A DNA stretch of 64,000 nucleotides from Bostrychus sinensis. Its lineage: Eukaryota; Chordata; Actinopteri; Gobiiformes; Eleotridae. The DNA lies in contig CM036251.1 of the NCBI GenBank assembly GCA_020698575.1, positions 9,898,288-9,962,287 on the forward strand, read 5' to 3'. Under the pieces are notes generated by a model, which made no database searches, was not told the origin of the DNA, and was given only the letters and a program-made list of their open reading frames with translations. This document shows, one piece after another, positions 12,890 through 24,140 of the stretch. The translations under genes were made by a program, and so were the position numbers. Numbering within the stretch: the first letter of the stretch is position 1; each line of letters begins with the position of its first letter.

Positions 12890-13110
12890 TATATTCACTT
12901 CACCAGAATTTGATTAAGACTCTCCTCAGTGAAGCAAACATGGTGTCATTTCTGTTTGCGAGACTTTGCCCCTAATGCAAACGACTTCTGAAGCTCCAAC
13001 GACACCGATTTATCAGCGCTCCCGTGGATGGCATCAGAGATTTTGATCAAATTTAATGCTGCGCTCATGCAACACTGATGAAAGTTATGCATAAATATGT
13101 GTGTCTGTTA
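12890..13110. other. Candidate conserved non-coding block
   Basis: A GC-balanced, non-repetitive stretch including TCAGCGCTCCCGTGGATGGC next to AT-rich flanks. No open frame of note. The conservation call is by appearance only. Confidence 0.3.
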
Positions 13111-13383
13111 ATATCTGAAAGAGTCTGAGTCGGAGGCTGAGTTATGCAGTGGGTTTGCTCTTGTTGAACTAACACTTGAGATGAGTTTGTGGCTGTCTAT
13201 AAGAGGATAAGACTACTTAGCTCACAAGTGACTGTCACAGTGGATACTAATGCTAATGATCAAAAACTGTATTACAAGACTTACCGTTAACATTGCACTT
13301 GTATTACTAAATGTCAGAGAAAACCGCAGATAATTACACGCTATCAAAGTCATCTAATAAATAAGATACAGGTGACATGGATT

Positions 13384-13472
13384 ACTGGATTCCAGCAACT
13401 ATGGGCCTGAGGCAGTGCACAACCTGGAGGACAGACAACCATTTAGTCGGCCAGCCGAAGGATTTACCTCAC
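13384..13472 (+). repeat. Family D fragment
   Basis: CCAGCAACTATGGGCCTGAG followed by GGACAGACAACCATTTAGTC, as in the copies at 8030 and 23705. Confidence 0.55.
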
Positions 13473-13627
13473 AACCTCCATTTTCATTTTAAAGTATTTT
13501 TTATACTCTTGACTAAAGCTATGTATGCACGCCACAGTTGATTGATGCAATTCATTTATTTATGCATTTCTAAATATAGAATTAGCTTGGCAAACCAGAC
13601 GATTATCTGAAAAATTTTGATATGTAA

Positions 13628-14262
13628 TGGAAATTGAGCGACAGACTGGTCACCGTCTAGGGCAGACATGTCTAAAGTGCAGCCCGGGGGCCATTTGTGG
13701 CACAGGCCAAGGTTTCATATGGCCCTCAGCCTCTGAGAAAATGTATTACTTATGGCCCATCAACATTTTTGTACAGTGTGTCCATGGCTATCTGCACATT
13801 TGTGTATCTCATCTACTACTCTCTGCTTTGTGTTTTCTAAGTTTTGTATGTATTTTAAATTTTGAAGTATTACAAATTCTGGCATTCCTCATAGTAAGCA
13901 TTAAAATCAACCTGAGCTAAACATATGTTACAAAGAGGATGTTTTTTATATTCATAGATGTTATTTTGTTGGAACTTCATTTAGACTTTGTTGTCAAAGA
14001 AAAAAAAAAGGCTTTTAAAAACAAAATATTTCTAAAACAGTGTGCATTCAATTTATAGTTTATGCGCTTTCAGTTCCTAAAAACATAAGGAGGGACTGTT
14101 GGCCCTTGGACTGTTGCACATCCTCAAATTCAGCCTTCATTGAAAAAAGTTTGGACACCTCTGGTCTAGGGTGTACCCCACCTAATGCTCGTAGTTGCTG
14201 GGCTAGGCTCCAGCCCTTCAGCCTCATAAACAACTAAAGGTGAACTGAGCATGGGAAAGTCG
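13628..14262 (+). repeat. Fish dispersed repeat split by a hAT insertion
   Basis: The left half (13628-13662) reads GACAGACTGGTCACCGTCTA; the right half (14172-14262) continues GTGTACCCCACCTAATGCTC and GGCTAGGCTCCAGCCCTTCA. Together they form one order of blocks typical of a fish repeat, interrupted by the element at 13663-14163. The interruption dates the hAT insertion as younger than the repeat. Confidence 0.65.
13663..14163. mobile_element. hAT-type miniature element with perfect 8-bp target duplication
   Basis: The element begins CAGACATGTCTAAAGTGC and ends AGTTTGGACACCTCTG, imperfect inverted ends. The 8-bp sequence GTCTAGGG flanks it on both sides (13655-13662 and 14164-14171). Eight-base duplications are the signature of hAT transposases. 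The interior includes GCCCGGGGGCCATTTGTGGC and has no transposase frame, so movement would need a transposase supplied from elsewhere. Confidence 0.88.
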
Positions 14263-14829
14263 AGATCACTCAAAGGGTGACAAGGATCCTCACTGGATTA
14301 AGGAAAATATAAAGAATCCTAGACTATGTGATATAACTTTAAAATAAAAGTTGTATGTAACAGTATTCTGTAGACTGTGTACTGACAATAAAGAAATAGC
14401 TGGTCATTTTAAAAGGGATAGTTTGTTATGATCATTATCAGGACAAGTTTGTGGTAAACTGATATTTGACTATACAATTTTACCTATAATATTTCACTTG
14501 GAAATTTAGGAAATATTTTAAAACACACACCATCTGTTTACTGCTTGATAGATGCCATAAGCTATAAGAGCATGAGGGATCTGTAAAATAAACGACATGA
14601 GGGGGTTAGAGGTCAGACAAATGTGTTTCCCAGCACATACATCCACATGACTTCCAACAGAGGTCAGCTATACATCACGTGTTTCCCATCAGCCCTGAGC
14701 TTCCCAGTGTTTTTTTAAAGACATGTCCCTGAACACAAGTCAATCAAAGGCAGCCGTTCATCCTCTAAGGTCCATAAAGGGTCATATTAAGCCACGTTTA
14801 AAGGCTGAGAGCGCAGGCATGTGAGAGGA
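14263..14829. other. Unannotated stretch
   Basis: No supported feature; composition is ordinary for the window. Confidence 0.5.
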
Positions 14830-14972
14830 TGTGAGGACATTTTTGCCACCAGTCATTGCTCCATATGCCTGTTCTCGGTACAATACCCACATATGCCTCC
14901 AGCCTCAGGGAACGGCACACTGTACTCGGCCTGTAAAACCAGCCATATGTGACCCCACTCAGTAAAAATAAT
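14830..14972. repeat. Direct duplication, copy 1 (partner at 17208)
   Basis: Shares about 135 bp with 17208-17345 in the same orientation and block order: TGCCACCAGTCATTGCTCCA, then ATGCCTCCAGC, then AGCCATATGTGACCCCACTC. By eye the two copies are roughly 85% identical. I do not recognise it as a dispersed family, and no third copy was seen. Confidence 0.8.
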
Positions 14973-14999
14973 GCAATATGTTTTTTTTTTTAATAAAGC

Positions 15000-15190
15000 A
15001 CAAGTCAAGTTCTTTATTCTCCCCATAGCTACATTTTTTTCTCTGCATTTAACCCATACTTCAGTGTCCTATTGTGCATGTTTTGAGTTTGATTAGGGAA
15101 ACCGGAGAAAATAACGCAAAGAAAGGACATGCTGAGTCCGGTAATCAAACCTGAGACCATCTTGCTATGAGGCAAAGTAAAAAACAGCGT
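15000..15190 (-). repeat. Family D fragment, reverse orientation
   Basis: Contains AGTTCTTTATTCTCCCCATA, GAGTTTGATTAGGGAAACCG and AACCTGAGACCATCTTGCTA, ending in GAGGCAAAG. The last block is the reverse of the tRNA-like segment at 10830-10880. Confidence 0.45.
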
Positions 15191-15525
15191 GAGAGAAGTT
15201 TGAAGAAGTGAGGCCAAGGCGGAAGAAGAGTCAGGTGGATTTATTCTGAGCTCAGGTTCAGACAATTATCTCACAGGGAACAGACTAGACTTTGACCACG
15301 CAGGGCTGGCTCTCAAGTGTTTAAATATCTATAGTTATTGTGTATGCAACAGGCATAAACTAACATTAGAGAAGCACCCAGGCCCAATCACATTTGAAGA
15401 TAAATCTATAGCATAGGACATATGTGCAAACTTGATCGCTGATATCCCTTCATTGTCTTGGGTACATGTCTTCTGTCTTGCGATGTTTGGTTAAAACTCT
15501 GGTCAGTCGCCCTCTCAGTGCGACT
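15191..15525. other. Unannotated stretch
   Basis: No supported feature. Confidence 0.45.
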
Positions 15526-16312
15526 CCCTCCAGTGTTGTTGTTGAGTCACCAGTTTTCAAGTCAAAGTCACTCTGGAGTCACTAAACACTGGTCTAAGTC
15601 AGAGTGGAGTCATCAGCACTTGAAGGAGGAGTGAGAGTTCAAGTCTGAGTTACCTCCCCCTCCAAAAAAAATAAAAAAATCAAGTCAAGTCTGAGTCATC
15701 TGAGTTGAGTTGCTTAGTGTCCAGGTCAAATATGAGTTACTCTTGTGTTCTTAGTGTTCAAGTCTGAGTGCAAGACCGAGTCACAAATCCAATTCAAGTC
15801 TGAGCTGAGTTCCTCTTGTGTAGAGGTGTGATGTGAATAGAATATTAGAATATTAGAAAAGTGCCCAGTTCGAGTCCAAGTCCAAAGAAGTCAAGTCGCT
15901 CTTGAGTCCTAGTGTTCAAGTCCAAGTCTAAGACCGAGTCACTAAATACTGGTCCGAGTCAAGTCTGAGTGAAGTAGTTAGCAATGGAAATGGCTGTCAC
16001 AGTCACCAAAAATGTTCAAGTCAAGTCCAAATCATCTTCAGCTGTGTCACTGGAAACTGGTCTCAGTTTAGTCACGACTTGAATTGGAAGTCCAAGTCAC
16101 CAGCTAAAGTCAAGACTGAGTCATCTTGAGTTGTGGTGAGAGTCCATTACTAAATCAGAGTCACTGAAGCCTGGCCTGAGTCAAGTCTAAGTCATCATGA
16201 ATTGAGCTGCGAGTGAGAGTTGCTTAGAACAGTGTCCAGGTCGAATTTGAGTTCAGTTTAAGTCAAGTCCAAATGAACTCTGAACTCAAATGAAGTCTGC
16301 CTAGTCACCGAA
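15526..16312. repeat. Degenerate AGTC-rich satellite
   Basis: About 790 bp built from variants of GAGTCAAGTCTGAGTCATC, AAGTCCAAGTC and GTCACTGGAAACTGGTC. Unit lengths vary, so this is an old, decayed tandem array. The motif GAGTC/AAGTC occurs dozens of times with a plus-strand bias. No protein is expected. Confidence 0.85.
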
Positions 16313-16511
16313 AACATTATCTTTGTGTGTAATTCATTGCATAAGGGAAAAGTGTGGGCTCATCTTTTGCTACACTGTGGTTTCATACAAATACAGTAAA
16401 ATACCATATAATAACATAATATAATAATATAATACAGGTCTCTCTTGTAAATGAGCCCTTGCGTCTGAAGATAGTAACCTGTACAAATAAAAGTTTAATA
16501 AAAACACTTGT
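16313..16511. other. AT-rich stretch with short TAATA tracts
   Basis: Contains a run of ATAATAT units near 16404-16434; nothing else. Confidence 0.5.
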
Positions 16512-16785
16512 AGTGGTTTGGAAACGGCACTGCAGTCTAAATCAAAACAAGGTCTCATTTTTTTACCTCAGTCCTTTCATAATTACAACTTTATATCTAC
16601 CATAACTTAAAATAATGTCTAAATGCACATTATTTTACTCACATTACATAACAGCAAACATTACTTAAACTAACGCAGTATTAATTTGCACATTTTTTAT
16701 TTAAAGATACTGTAAGCAGCATGCACTCGAACTGGTTTGAAAATGGTACAGCAGTCTAAATCAAAACAGTGGTCTCTTTTCTGAT
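16512..16785. repeat. Local pair of about 50-bp direct repeats
   Basis: TGCAGTCTAAATCAAAACAA at about 16531 and CAGCAGTCTAAATCAAAACA at about 16750 lie in matching contexts (GGTTTGGAAACGG/GGTTTGAAAATGG before, GGTCTC after). They are about 220 bp apart and may be two ends or units of one decayed element. Confidence 0.6.
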
Positions 16786-17207
16786 TGGACAATCGGCAAT
16801 TAAGTTTTAAAACCAAAACAAAAAATGTAAACAAAAACAACTCGGCCATTATGTAAAATGTTTTTTAATTGTTAATAAATCAGCTGTACCACTGTTATCA
16901 GTAAAAGTAATATTTGATTTAAACATGTTTACCTCATATCTTGGGAAACATGAGTATTTTTTTATTTTTTTTTTCATCCATATATTTATTAATTATTCAT
17001 CAGGTAAAGGTAACAGCAATTTTTGGGGAGTATTGTATTGTGACATATATTGTTACATGAGGGTAATTTTATAAAATATAAAACATATATATACTGCTCA
17101 TAGCACCTTTAATATGTTAGAAAATAAAACAAATGCAGTGTTTTGTAAGTTATATGATTAATTTAAGTAGTAGTAAGCAATATTATGTCTATTTTATAAC
17201 AGTATGG
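16786..17207. other. AT-rich stretch
   Basis: Poly-T runs near 16956-16974; ends close to AGCACCTTTAATATG at about 17102-17116, which resembles a family B terminus without its body. Confidence 0.45.
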
Positions 17208-17345
17208 GGCTGTGAGGACAACATTGCCACCAGTCATTGCTCCATATGCCTATCCTCGCTACAGCACACACGTATGCCTCCAGCTTCAGGAAGCACACTG
17301 TACACGACCTGTGAAGCCAGCCATATGTGACCCCACTCATAATTC
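17208..17345. repeat. Direct duplication, copy 2 (partner at 14830)
   Basis: Same block order as copy 1, with CGCTACAGCACACACGTATG replacing the equivalent copy 1 segment. Overlapping plus-strand frames of 65-89 codons cross this region and are probably not coding, because copy 1 does not keep them open. Confidence 0.8.
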
Positions 17346-17654
17346 AGTCACACGTAAGGAGAAAAAATACAATGACCCTGTCTTTGCTTGCAGCACTGCA
17401 ATCCTGCAAGGCACGCTACAAGCCATGTTCCTCTTCACACATATCACACCAAAAGAGCGATGTGCAGGGCAAACAGTATAGCACATATGATATACAGCTG
17501 CAGAGGGGCTGCTGGGAGAGCGTGGGAGTGGGAGGCGCACGTATATTTATGTATTTAGAGTAAAAGGGTCAATATGCTCCACTGTTAGACATCCAAACCA
17601 TCACAGGGTAAAGATATGACTGGTTGTAGCAAGACTTTGGCGAGTAATGTAAAA
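17346..17654. other. Unannotated stretch
   Basis: Short overlapping frames on both strands, none with a recognisable family. Confidence 0.45.
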
Positions 17655-18013
17655 TAGAAGATATGTATGTTGTGCTTGTTTTAAGGCTTTTTGAAATAAC
17701 CTTTGCATTGGTAATTCACTTATTAAAACTTAAAATAATGTATATGTATGGAAAATGTCTTCCGCTGTGGAGCTCTTACTTTGACTTTGCAGAGAAAGCT
17801 TGGATTATGTGTTTGACGCCCCCTGCTGGCAACAGTGGGGAATGGAAAACAACATAAATTTAAAACGACTATTAGCAAGATGATGTTAACAGATAAATAA
17901 ATGAGACTGCTTTGTAGTGACGGCAATTTAAGAAGTGAGATTATCAACAACAACAACAAACATGGTTATAAGCTCAAAAAAAGTCAATTTAGCAAAATAG
18001 TGCACCTTTAAAC
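17655..18013 (-). mobile_element. Family B miniature element, copy 2 (reverse)
   Basis: The reverse complement carries the family B blocks. Plus-strand landmarks are ACTTTGACTTTGCAGAGAAA, GATAAATAAATGAGACTGC, ACATGGTTATAAGCTC and the terminus GTGCACCTTTAAAC. A CTCF-core-like motif lies on the minus strand at 17817-17829 (CCAGCAGGGGGCG). No coding capacity. Confidence 0.8.
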
Positions 18014-18315
18014 TACAATTAAACTGCATTTTATTGTATTTAAGGGATACTGTAATAGCACATTGTAACAAAAACAAGAACTAATATCATTGAGACTTTA
18101 TTACCAAGCACCAGTCTTACAACTTTTGTCAACACTACATTCTGCTGATTATTCAGAGAAAGTGTCTGTTTCTGTGTCTGTGTTTGCTTACACCGAGAAA
18201 CAGACTCAAAGTAAAAACATAAAAAGAGAAAAGGGAAGCAAAGTAAAACACCTTGCAGTTTATTTGCAGTATGTAATAGTGTCGCAGTGTTTTTCAGACT
18301 CAAGCACATTCTGCA
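18014..18315. other. Unannotated stretch
   Basis: Overlapping chance frames on both strands; no family recognised. Confidence 0.45.
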
Positions 18316-18378
18316 GGCTGGATGTAAAGGGATTGTTGATTGGTTGATGCTTCCTAGAGTGGGCGGGGTTTTAAGGTG
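18316..18378 (-). mobile_element. Family A fragment
   Basis: GGATGTAAAGGGATTGTTGA followed by CTTCCTAGAGTGGGCGGGG matches the block at 59790-59842 in the same reverse orientation. Only about 60 bp remain. Confidence 0.6.
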
Positions 18379-18899
18379 ACATTTGCACCCTGTTGCAGTC
18401 TATCCTGATGTAATACCAAAATCTTTTACCCGGTGTTTCCCACAACCAGATCAATTTGCCAAATCAAATACAAATATATGACAGCAGATTGAAGTTTGGA
18501 GCTTACCTTAAACTTACAAGGCCAAGGATAAGCACTAGACCAATGTGAAAAAGCAATTAACTCAGTAAACATCACATTCTGCATGACCATATTTATCCAG
18601 GTTTCACTTTGCTTTAGATTTTTATATTCATGGTTTTCTCTGTGTAAACTAAAGTATCCAGGACTAAAACTTTAACTTTCATTTTATAACTCAGCAGTGC
18701 CTCTTACTAGAGTTTGCCAGCATTTAAATCATTCATAATAAAGCTCGTGTGTCACCTAAAAATCTCATCCTTTTCCGAAATGTTTCCCATTTTACAGAAA
18801 TATAATAGATCATTAAACTGGTTTCTTCACATTCAAGACAAATAAACGGAGGGTCTAGCAAGAAAAATTACGATTCACTGAACCTTGCCAAGCCCTGTG
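18379..18899. other. Unannotated stretch
   Basis: No supported feature. Confidence 0.5.
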
Positions 18900-19440
18900 T
18901 AGGTGTGCCTCTTACATTAACAAGCAGAACGTGGGTAATGCGTGACATTTTCCATCGGAGACCTTTATGTGAATGTACTTAATATAAATGTCCACCTACG
19001 TGTGTCTGGAAAAAACATAGTAAAGACTTTTTCTACGCTCCTGCTTTTACATTTGCATTGTAATGGATGCATTTGAGGCGAACACTAATGATGCACTGCG
19101 GTTGCCGTCGCAAACGTAGCCATCGCAGTTCGCTCATTGTTAGAGCTCAGCATCTCAGGCAAATAAAATGTAAAGAGTCATCCCCCACAGCGGAGGGGCC
19201 TTGCTGATAGCTAGTGTTCAAGCAGGCAGAACCATCTGAATTGGTTTTGTGCCAAATGGACACAAGCAGAAATAAGAGTATAACCTCAGTGAGTCCGCCC
19301 GAGGGAGGATGAATGATTTGAACCTGAAACGCCGCATAAAACCTCCGACTGATTTATACTACGTCACATTCATAAAGGCTGTCTCACGTTTAGGCTTTCT
19401 ATTTCAGCGTAAGACATAAGCTGTGTGTCCTACCATCATC
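18900..19440. other. Candidate conserved non-coding block
   Basis: GC-balanced, non-repetitive sequence with phrases such as CACTGCGGTTGCCGTCGCAA, in contrast with AT-rich decayed DNA around it. No open frame of note. Conservation is not demonstrated. Confidence 0.3.
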
Positions 19441-19539
19441 CAGAGCCATGCAGAGTTTGGAGAAAAGGTTAAATCTAAAAATTGCCCCTATATTGAAGGA
19501 ATGAATGGTTGTCTGTCAGTGTATATCTCTGTGTGCCAG

Positions 19540-20000
19540 CCCTGCGACTAACTTACCATTAGTTACTTTACTTTTAGTATCTGTACTTTTTACTGCCCTA
19601 CATTTTTTGAGTTGGTTTGAAGTACAAAATATTTTGAGTTTTGGTTTAAAATCATGTTTTTGTCATGCCCGCTTTTTTGGACACACAGTACTTAAATAAA
19701 AAAGATGCACTCATCAGAAACATCAAAATATAAAAGACTGTAAACCTCAATGACAGATTCAGTCTCTTATACTGCAGCATATTTTTCCTGCAAAATTCCT
19801 CACATTTACCACATTAATGAGTTGTCAAGTCTGTGCAAAATACTTTTACTTTTTTACTTGCAAGTACATTTAATAGCAAGCACTTTTATACGTTTACTTA
19901 AGCAGAAATTTTAAGGTGATACTTTTACTTAAGTAAATCTTTGCTCCTTTATTTGTACTTTTACTTAAGTAAAGAAATTGAGTACTTCTTTCACCACTGA
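19540..20000 (-). repeat. Family F repeat (ACTTAAGTAAAAGTA type)
   Basis: Dense in TACTTTTACTTAAGTAA and TTTACTTGCAAGTAC, ending GAGTACTTCTTTCACCACTG. This is a fish repeat seen again at 44.67, 50.86, 53.95 and 54.68 kb. The multiple TAC/GTA palindromes are characteristic. Confidence 0.75.
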
Positions 20001-20095
20001 CCCCACCTAAGGCCTATAGTTAATGGGATAGGCTGCAGTCACCCAGGACCTGAACAGAAATATGCAGAAGATAAATGAATGAATTATTGAACCTA
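20001..20095 (+). repeat. Family D-like fragment
   Basis: ACCTAAGGCCTATAGTTAAT, ATAGGCTGCAGTCACCCAGG and AAATGAATGAAT form the tail typical of a fish dispersed repeat. Confidence 0.5.
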
Positions 20096-20599
20096 AATTC
20101 TTGAGGTTCTGTGGTTCCTCCAAATTACAAGTGTCTCTCAAACATGGCACAATTTAGCTTTGAATTGTAGTTTTCTTTCTATTTTGTTTTGATGTAACTG
20201 TGGGAATGGGAATGGTTATAAGCTGAAGAGTAGAAGATGAATGAATATTTGATGATGAAACAGCTTTTCTCAAACCTAAGAAAAAAATTGCATAGTTTCC
20301 ATTTAACAATTACAGATAAAAAATACACTGACACAAATGTTACTTATTCTTGATTTTCCCTGGGGAAACATTCATTCTTTAATTCCAATACTACTATTAC
20401 TATTACTAATAATACTATTACATTATAATTCTCAGCTATACTATTTTTCAGTTATATGGCATATTTAAATAAACAGTTCATAGTGGCTCAAGGTAATATT
20501 GCATAATCTCTTTAGAGGTTAAGCTAGATTTAAAATGCCAAAAGCTTTTTGTTGAAAAAAAAGTACAATACATACATTTCAGTAAATTATTCCTAAATG
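20096..20599. other. Unannotated AT-rich stretch
   Basis: Short triplet run (ACTATTACTATTACTAATAA) near 20390-20415; otherwise nothing supported. Confidence 0.5.
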
Positions 20600-21117
20600 C
20601 CCTATGTTATATTTTTTCAATATTTTTAAAATAGTTTTGAACACTATTTTGCATTATTATGTCATAACTTAAACTTAAAACATAACCTAAAATAATGTAT
20701 ATGTCTAGAGAACATCCTCTGTTGGGGAGTTGTTGACTTTGCAGAGAACGCTTAGATTAGGTGTCTGTCACCTCCTGCTGGCAATGGTGTGGAATGAACA
20801 GAGCATAAAATGGCTTTTTAGCACAGCCATTAACAACATGATGCTAACAGACAGAAAAATGAGCTGACAGCTTTGCAGTGACGGCAATGTCAGCGCTGAA
20901 ATGTTGAAAATCTGTCTGATGATGATGTATGGGCTTTAGAAACAAACATACTTTCTACTTTCACGTCTACACAGAACTGTGCAGGCTGAGCAAACAGGAT
21001 CACTCAAACAAACCTGAATTAAACAAAATACTAGGTATGATTTTGAGATGGAAACAATTTTATAACATGGTTAAAAGCTCAAAAAAGTCAATTTAGCAGA
21101 ATATGGGACCTTTATTG
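20600..21117 (-). mobile_element. Family B miniature element, copy 3 (reverse)
   Basis: Plus-strand landmarks TTGACTTTGCAGAGAACGCT, GACAGCTTTGCAGTGACGGC, ACATGGTTAAAAGCTC and the terminus ATATGGGACCTTTATT match copies at 17655 and 29020. A CTCF-core-like motif is on the minus strand at 20769-20781. This is one of the longer family B copies, with an extra interior block (GAACTGTGCAGGCTGAGCAA). Confidence 0.8.
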
Positions 21118-21954
21118 TTTTGCCATTGATGTTTTGCTTATTTCTTGTGCTTCTTTACTTTTACACAACACATTCAACATGAAAAATAAAATAAAAAAAA
21201 TCTATGAGATCAAATACAACTTATGTACTTCCAGAGTTACTATTTCTCCCATTCTCACCTCCCTGTGCTTCATCCCAATTATGTTTTTACTGTATCTGAG
21301 AAAATAAACTGTACTACAATTAATGATAAAATAAATGTCAGTACTTTACGCAGGAGTAAACAAATCATACAGTGTGTGACAAAATCCTTTTCCATATTTC
21401 GATGCATGTATCTAAATTTACACAACACATGCTATGTAGATGTACACATCTCATGAACTTGGCTTCACCCTGCACACGTGACCAACTAAAAGTCATCTTT
21501 AATTTACCATTTACAGCAGACACGGAGGACTGTGCACATTATCACCTTTATTTGTAATCCCCAGAGTCAAAGAGATTTATGTTCCACGTTCACACTATAA
21601 AAACGCATTGACAATGAACACAAAGCCTGCAGCTCTAATGTCCCATCTCCGTGCCAAATGCTCGCGATCGCTGGCCGTTCCCGGGAGCCTGTGGCATCGT
21701 GAGGCTCACACTGGGGAAGGATGTATAGAGGGCGAAGCAAATGGACTCTCAGCTCTGTATCTAAAAAAGTAATGGCAAAATAAGCCAAGTGAGAGAGGTC
21801 TGCAGAAGTGCAAGAGTGAGATGTCCCTTACTGTGCGCACAAGAGGGAAAAGTGGCACTCAAATGACTCAACACAATATACAGAAGACATCACTGGGAAT
21901 CTTTGCTCCCTGGTGAAGGCTTATATTCTTTTATTCACATTTAAATCAATCTTG
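21118..21954. other. Unannotated; candidate conserved block at 21470-21790
   Basis: The second half is GC-richer and non-repetitive (for example ATGCTCGCGATCGCTGGCCG). The 73-codon minus-strand frame at 21567-21788 has no recognised family. The first half is AT-rich with nothing supported. Confidence 0.3.
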
Positions 21955-22409
21955 GTCACCTCTAGAACAGTTTTGCACATTTTACAACCTTTAAAAAAAA
22001 AATCTGACTAAAATGAAATGTTTTTTTAACAAGTACTGTACCGATACTACAAAGAAACAGTAAGCAGAGTGCAGCATACTGCGGTCTTTTGAACATAATC
22101 AGGGAGGGAAAAAAAAACAAAACACTTCACTTCCTTAAAATTTTTGTATGATGCCATTTTACTACAAAATGAAAAACAGCCGTGAGGAATCAGTGGAAAC
22201 AGAGATGTACACTATTTTTTGGAGTGGGCAGGGGTTTGTTTAACTGAGCATTTAGAGGGCTCAGAAAAGCCGTGCCAGAGAATAATGAATTACTCTATAG
22301 ACGGAAATGAAACAAAACACAACTCTATATATGTTTTTGATGAGGGAACAACATCATAACATGGTAACACTCCTCCGAAATGTCAATTTTGCAGAATATA
22401 GCCCTTAAA
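21955..22409 (-). mobile_element. Family A miniature element, copy 3 (reverse)
   Basis: Plus-strand landmarks: TTTTGCACATTTTACAACCT, TGTATGATGCCATTTTACTA, GTGAGGAATCAGTGGAAACA, and the terminus GAATATAGCCCTTAAATTC, which again overlaps TTAA. The CTCF-like core is missing from this copy through a small deletion. Confidence 0.8.
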
Positions 22410-23704
22410 TTCTTTTTTCCCCCCTATTGTATCTTTTCTATCCTGTTCCGAAAATTGCTCTCATTTCTGATTTAAGTTAGATTTCCAAGAGGTGGAACAA
22501 ACTAAACAGAATAAATTTCCTCTGGACTGATGCTATTTGAAAAACAACTAACTATCTCATGCAAGGGATGTCAGACCCACCTCACTTTGCTAAGAAAATA
22601 AATGGGTTTTCTGATGTAATAATCCTTTGCAGATCTTATGCCCTCACATATGTGCATGCAAACAAGTCAGAAAGAGTTTCTGAAAGCCTGTACTCTTGAA
22701 GGTACTTTTTCTTTAACCAAAAACACTGTTTATGTCTTTGTAGAAAGACAAATACTCAAAAAGCAAGGCTTACTCAGATAAATACTCAGGTCTGTGTGTG
22801 GTCAGGGCAGATAAAAATACTCCATCTAGTCTGGAATGTTTACACTCAATCTGGACTAAAGAAACTGAATCAAACGTAAGTAATATTTTTGAGTCATGTC
22901 TAAAGACTTAATAAACCTTTCCCTATGCTTTGTGCAGGAGTTTGTCACCTTAAAAAGCAATCAAAACCCACTTTGTTTGTACCAAACTAAGGTGGAAGCT
23001 TAAGAGCAGATGTCAACAAAGAGTTGTTTGTTGTTGTGGTGGCTGCCCCTGAATACATGTGTCCCTTCATGGCTGCCCAGCTCACTGTGTGCGCGCTCAA
23101 AGCATCGGTTTGGCCAGAGGATGACAGTGGGCCTCTGTCTCTATCCACCCAGATGGCTACACAGGCTACTCACTGTGTTATGTGGATGGAGCTGGCTTAA
23201 TTAGCTGTGAGAAGCTAATTCAATGGCAAAATAAACAGCATTTGAAAAGCATGTAAAAGCCTGTGTTGGTGGACGGACTCAGATATGGTTAGGAGCCCTT
23301 GGTGCCGCTCTGGACTGGACTTTGAAGAGTGACTGACAGGTTATTTAATTGGATGACTGGAGAGAATGGCAAATGGCCAGAGGAGTTAAAGTGTAGAACA
23401 TGTAAAGCAAGAACTGTGGCAGATGAAGTGTTTATCTTTGTGTCACGACGGACGACAAGGTCACTTTATTCATGCTGCTTAGTAAAACTGTATTTCTGTC
23501 CAACACACAACAAACCCACACACTGTGCACCGCAGACCCTGGTACCACAGAGGTTAACTGTTCTCAAGGCTTGATGATAATTCAGTTTAATGAGAGAGAG
23601 TCAATAAATAGACTATACATGCTGTAATAGTAACAGCGTTGTGTTTTCAGGGTAGTTACAACTCCTTCTTGCAAATATTGGTCTTTTTCTTCTTATTTCT
23701 GTAT
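22410..23704. other. Unannotated stretch
   Basis: About 1.3 kb with only short frames (64-81 codons, plus) lacking recognisable motifs. No repeat family assigned. Confidence 0.45.
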
Positions 23705-24140
23705 GAGGTCATGGGTAGTTAGCAGCTATCCCAGCAACTATGGGCCTTAGGAGGGGTACACACTGGACAATGGACAGGTAGTCAGAGTACTGAGAGACAT
23801 ACAGTGAGAGTAGACTCTAGAGTAGTTAGCATTTGAAGTGTGAGATTTTTTTCACCTATGATATATTCAGATTTTGACAATATTTCACACGTGCCTAAAG
23901 CCTATCCCAGATACTTTGGGCCTAAGACAGGATACACCTGGGACAATAGCCAGACAGTCACAGGGCTGACACAAAAACAATGATAACCATTGACTCTTTC
24001 TTTCATTCATTCAGCAATTACATTCAGAAATTTACCTAACATACATGTTTTTGGTTGACACTGCCTCTCTGCGAGGAGGTTGAGGGTGTGATTCTTGGGC
24101 CAGCCAACTAAAACGTACTGTTGGCTCTCTGTGTGTACCT
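23705..24140 (+). repeat. Two adjacent family D fragments
   Basis: First copy: TATCCCAGCAACTATGGGCC and GGACAATGGACAGGTAGTCA. Second copy: CTATCCCAGATACTTTGGGC and GGACAATAGCCAGACAGTCA, then TTTACCTAACATACATG. Their close repetition suggests a local duplication or two insertions. Confidence 0.6.
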
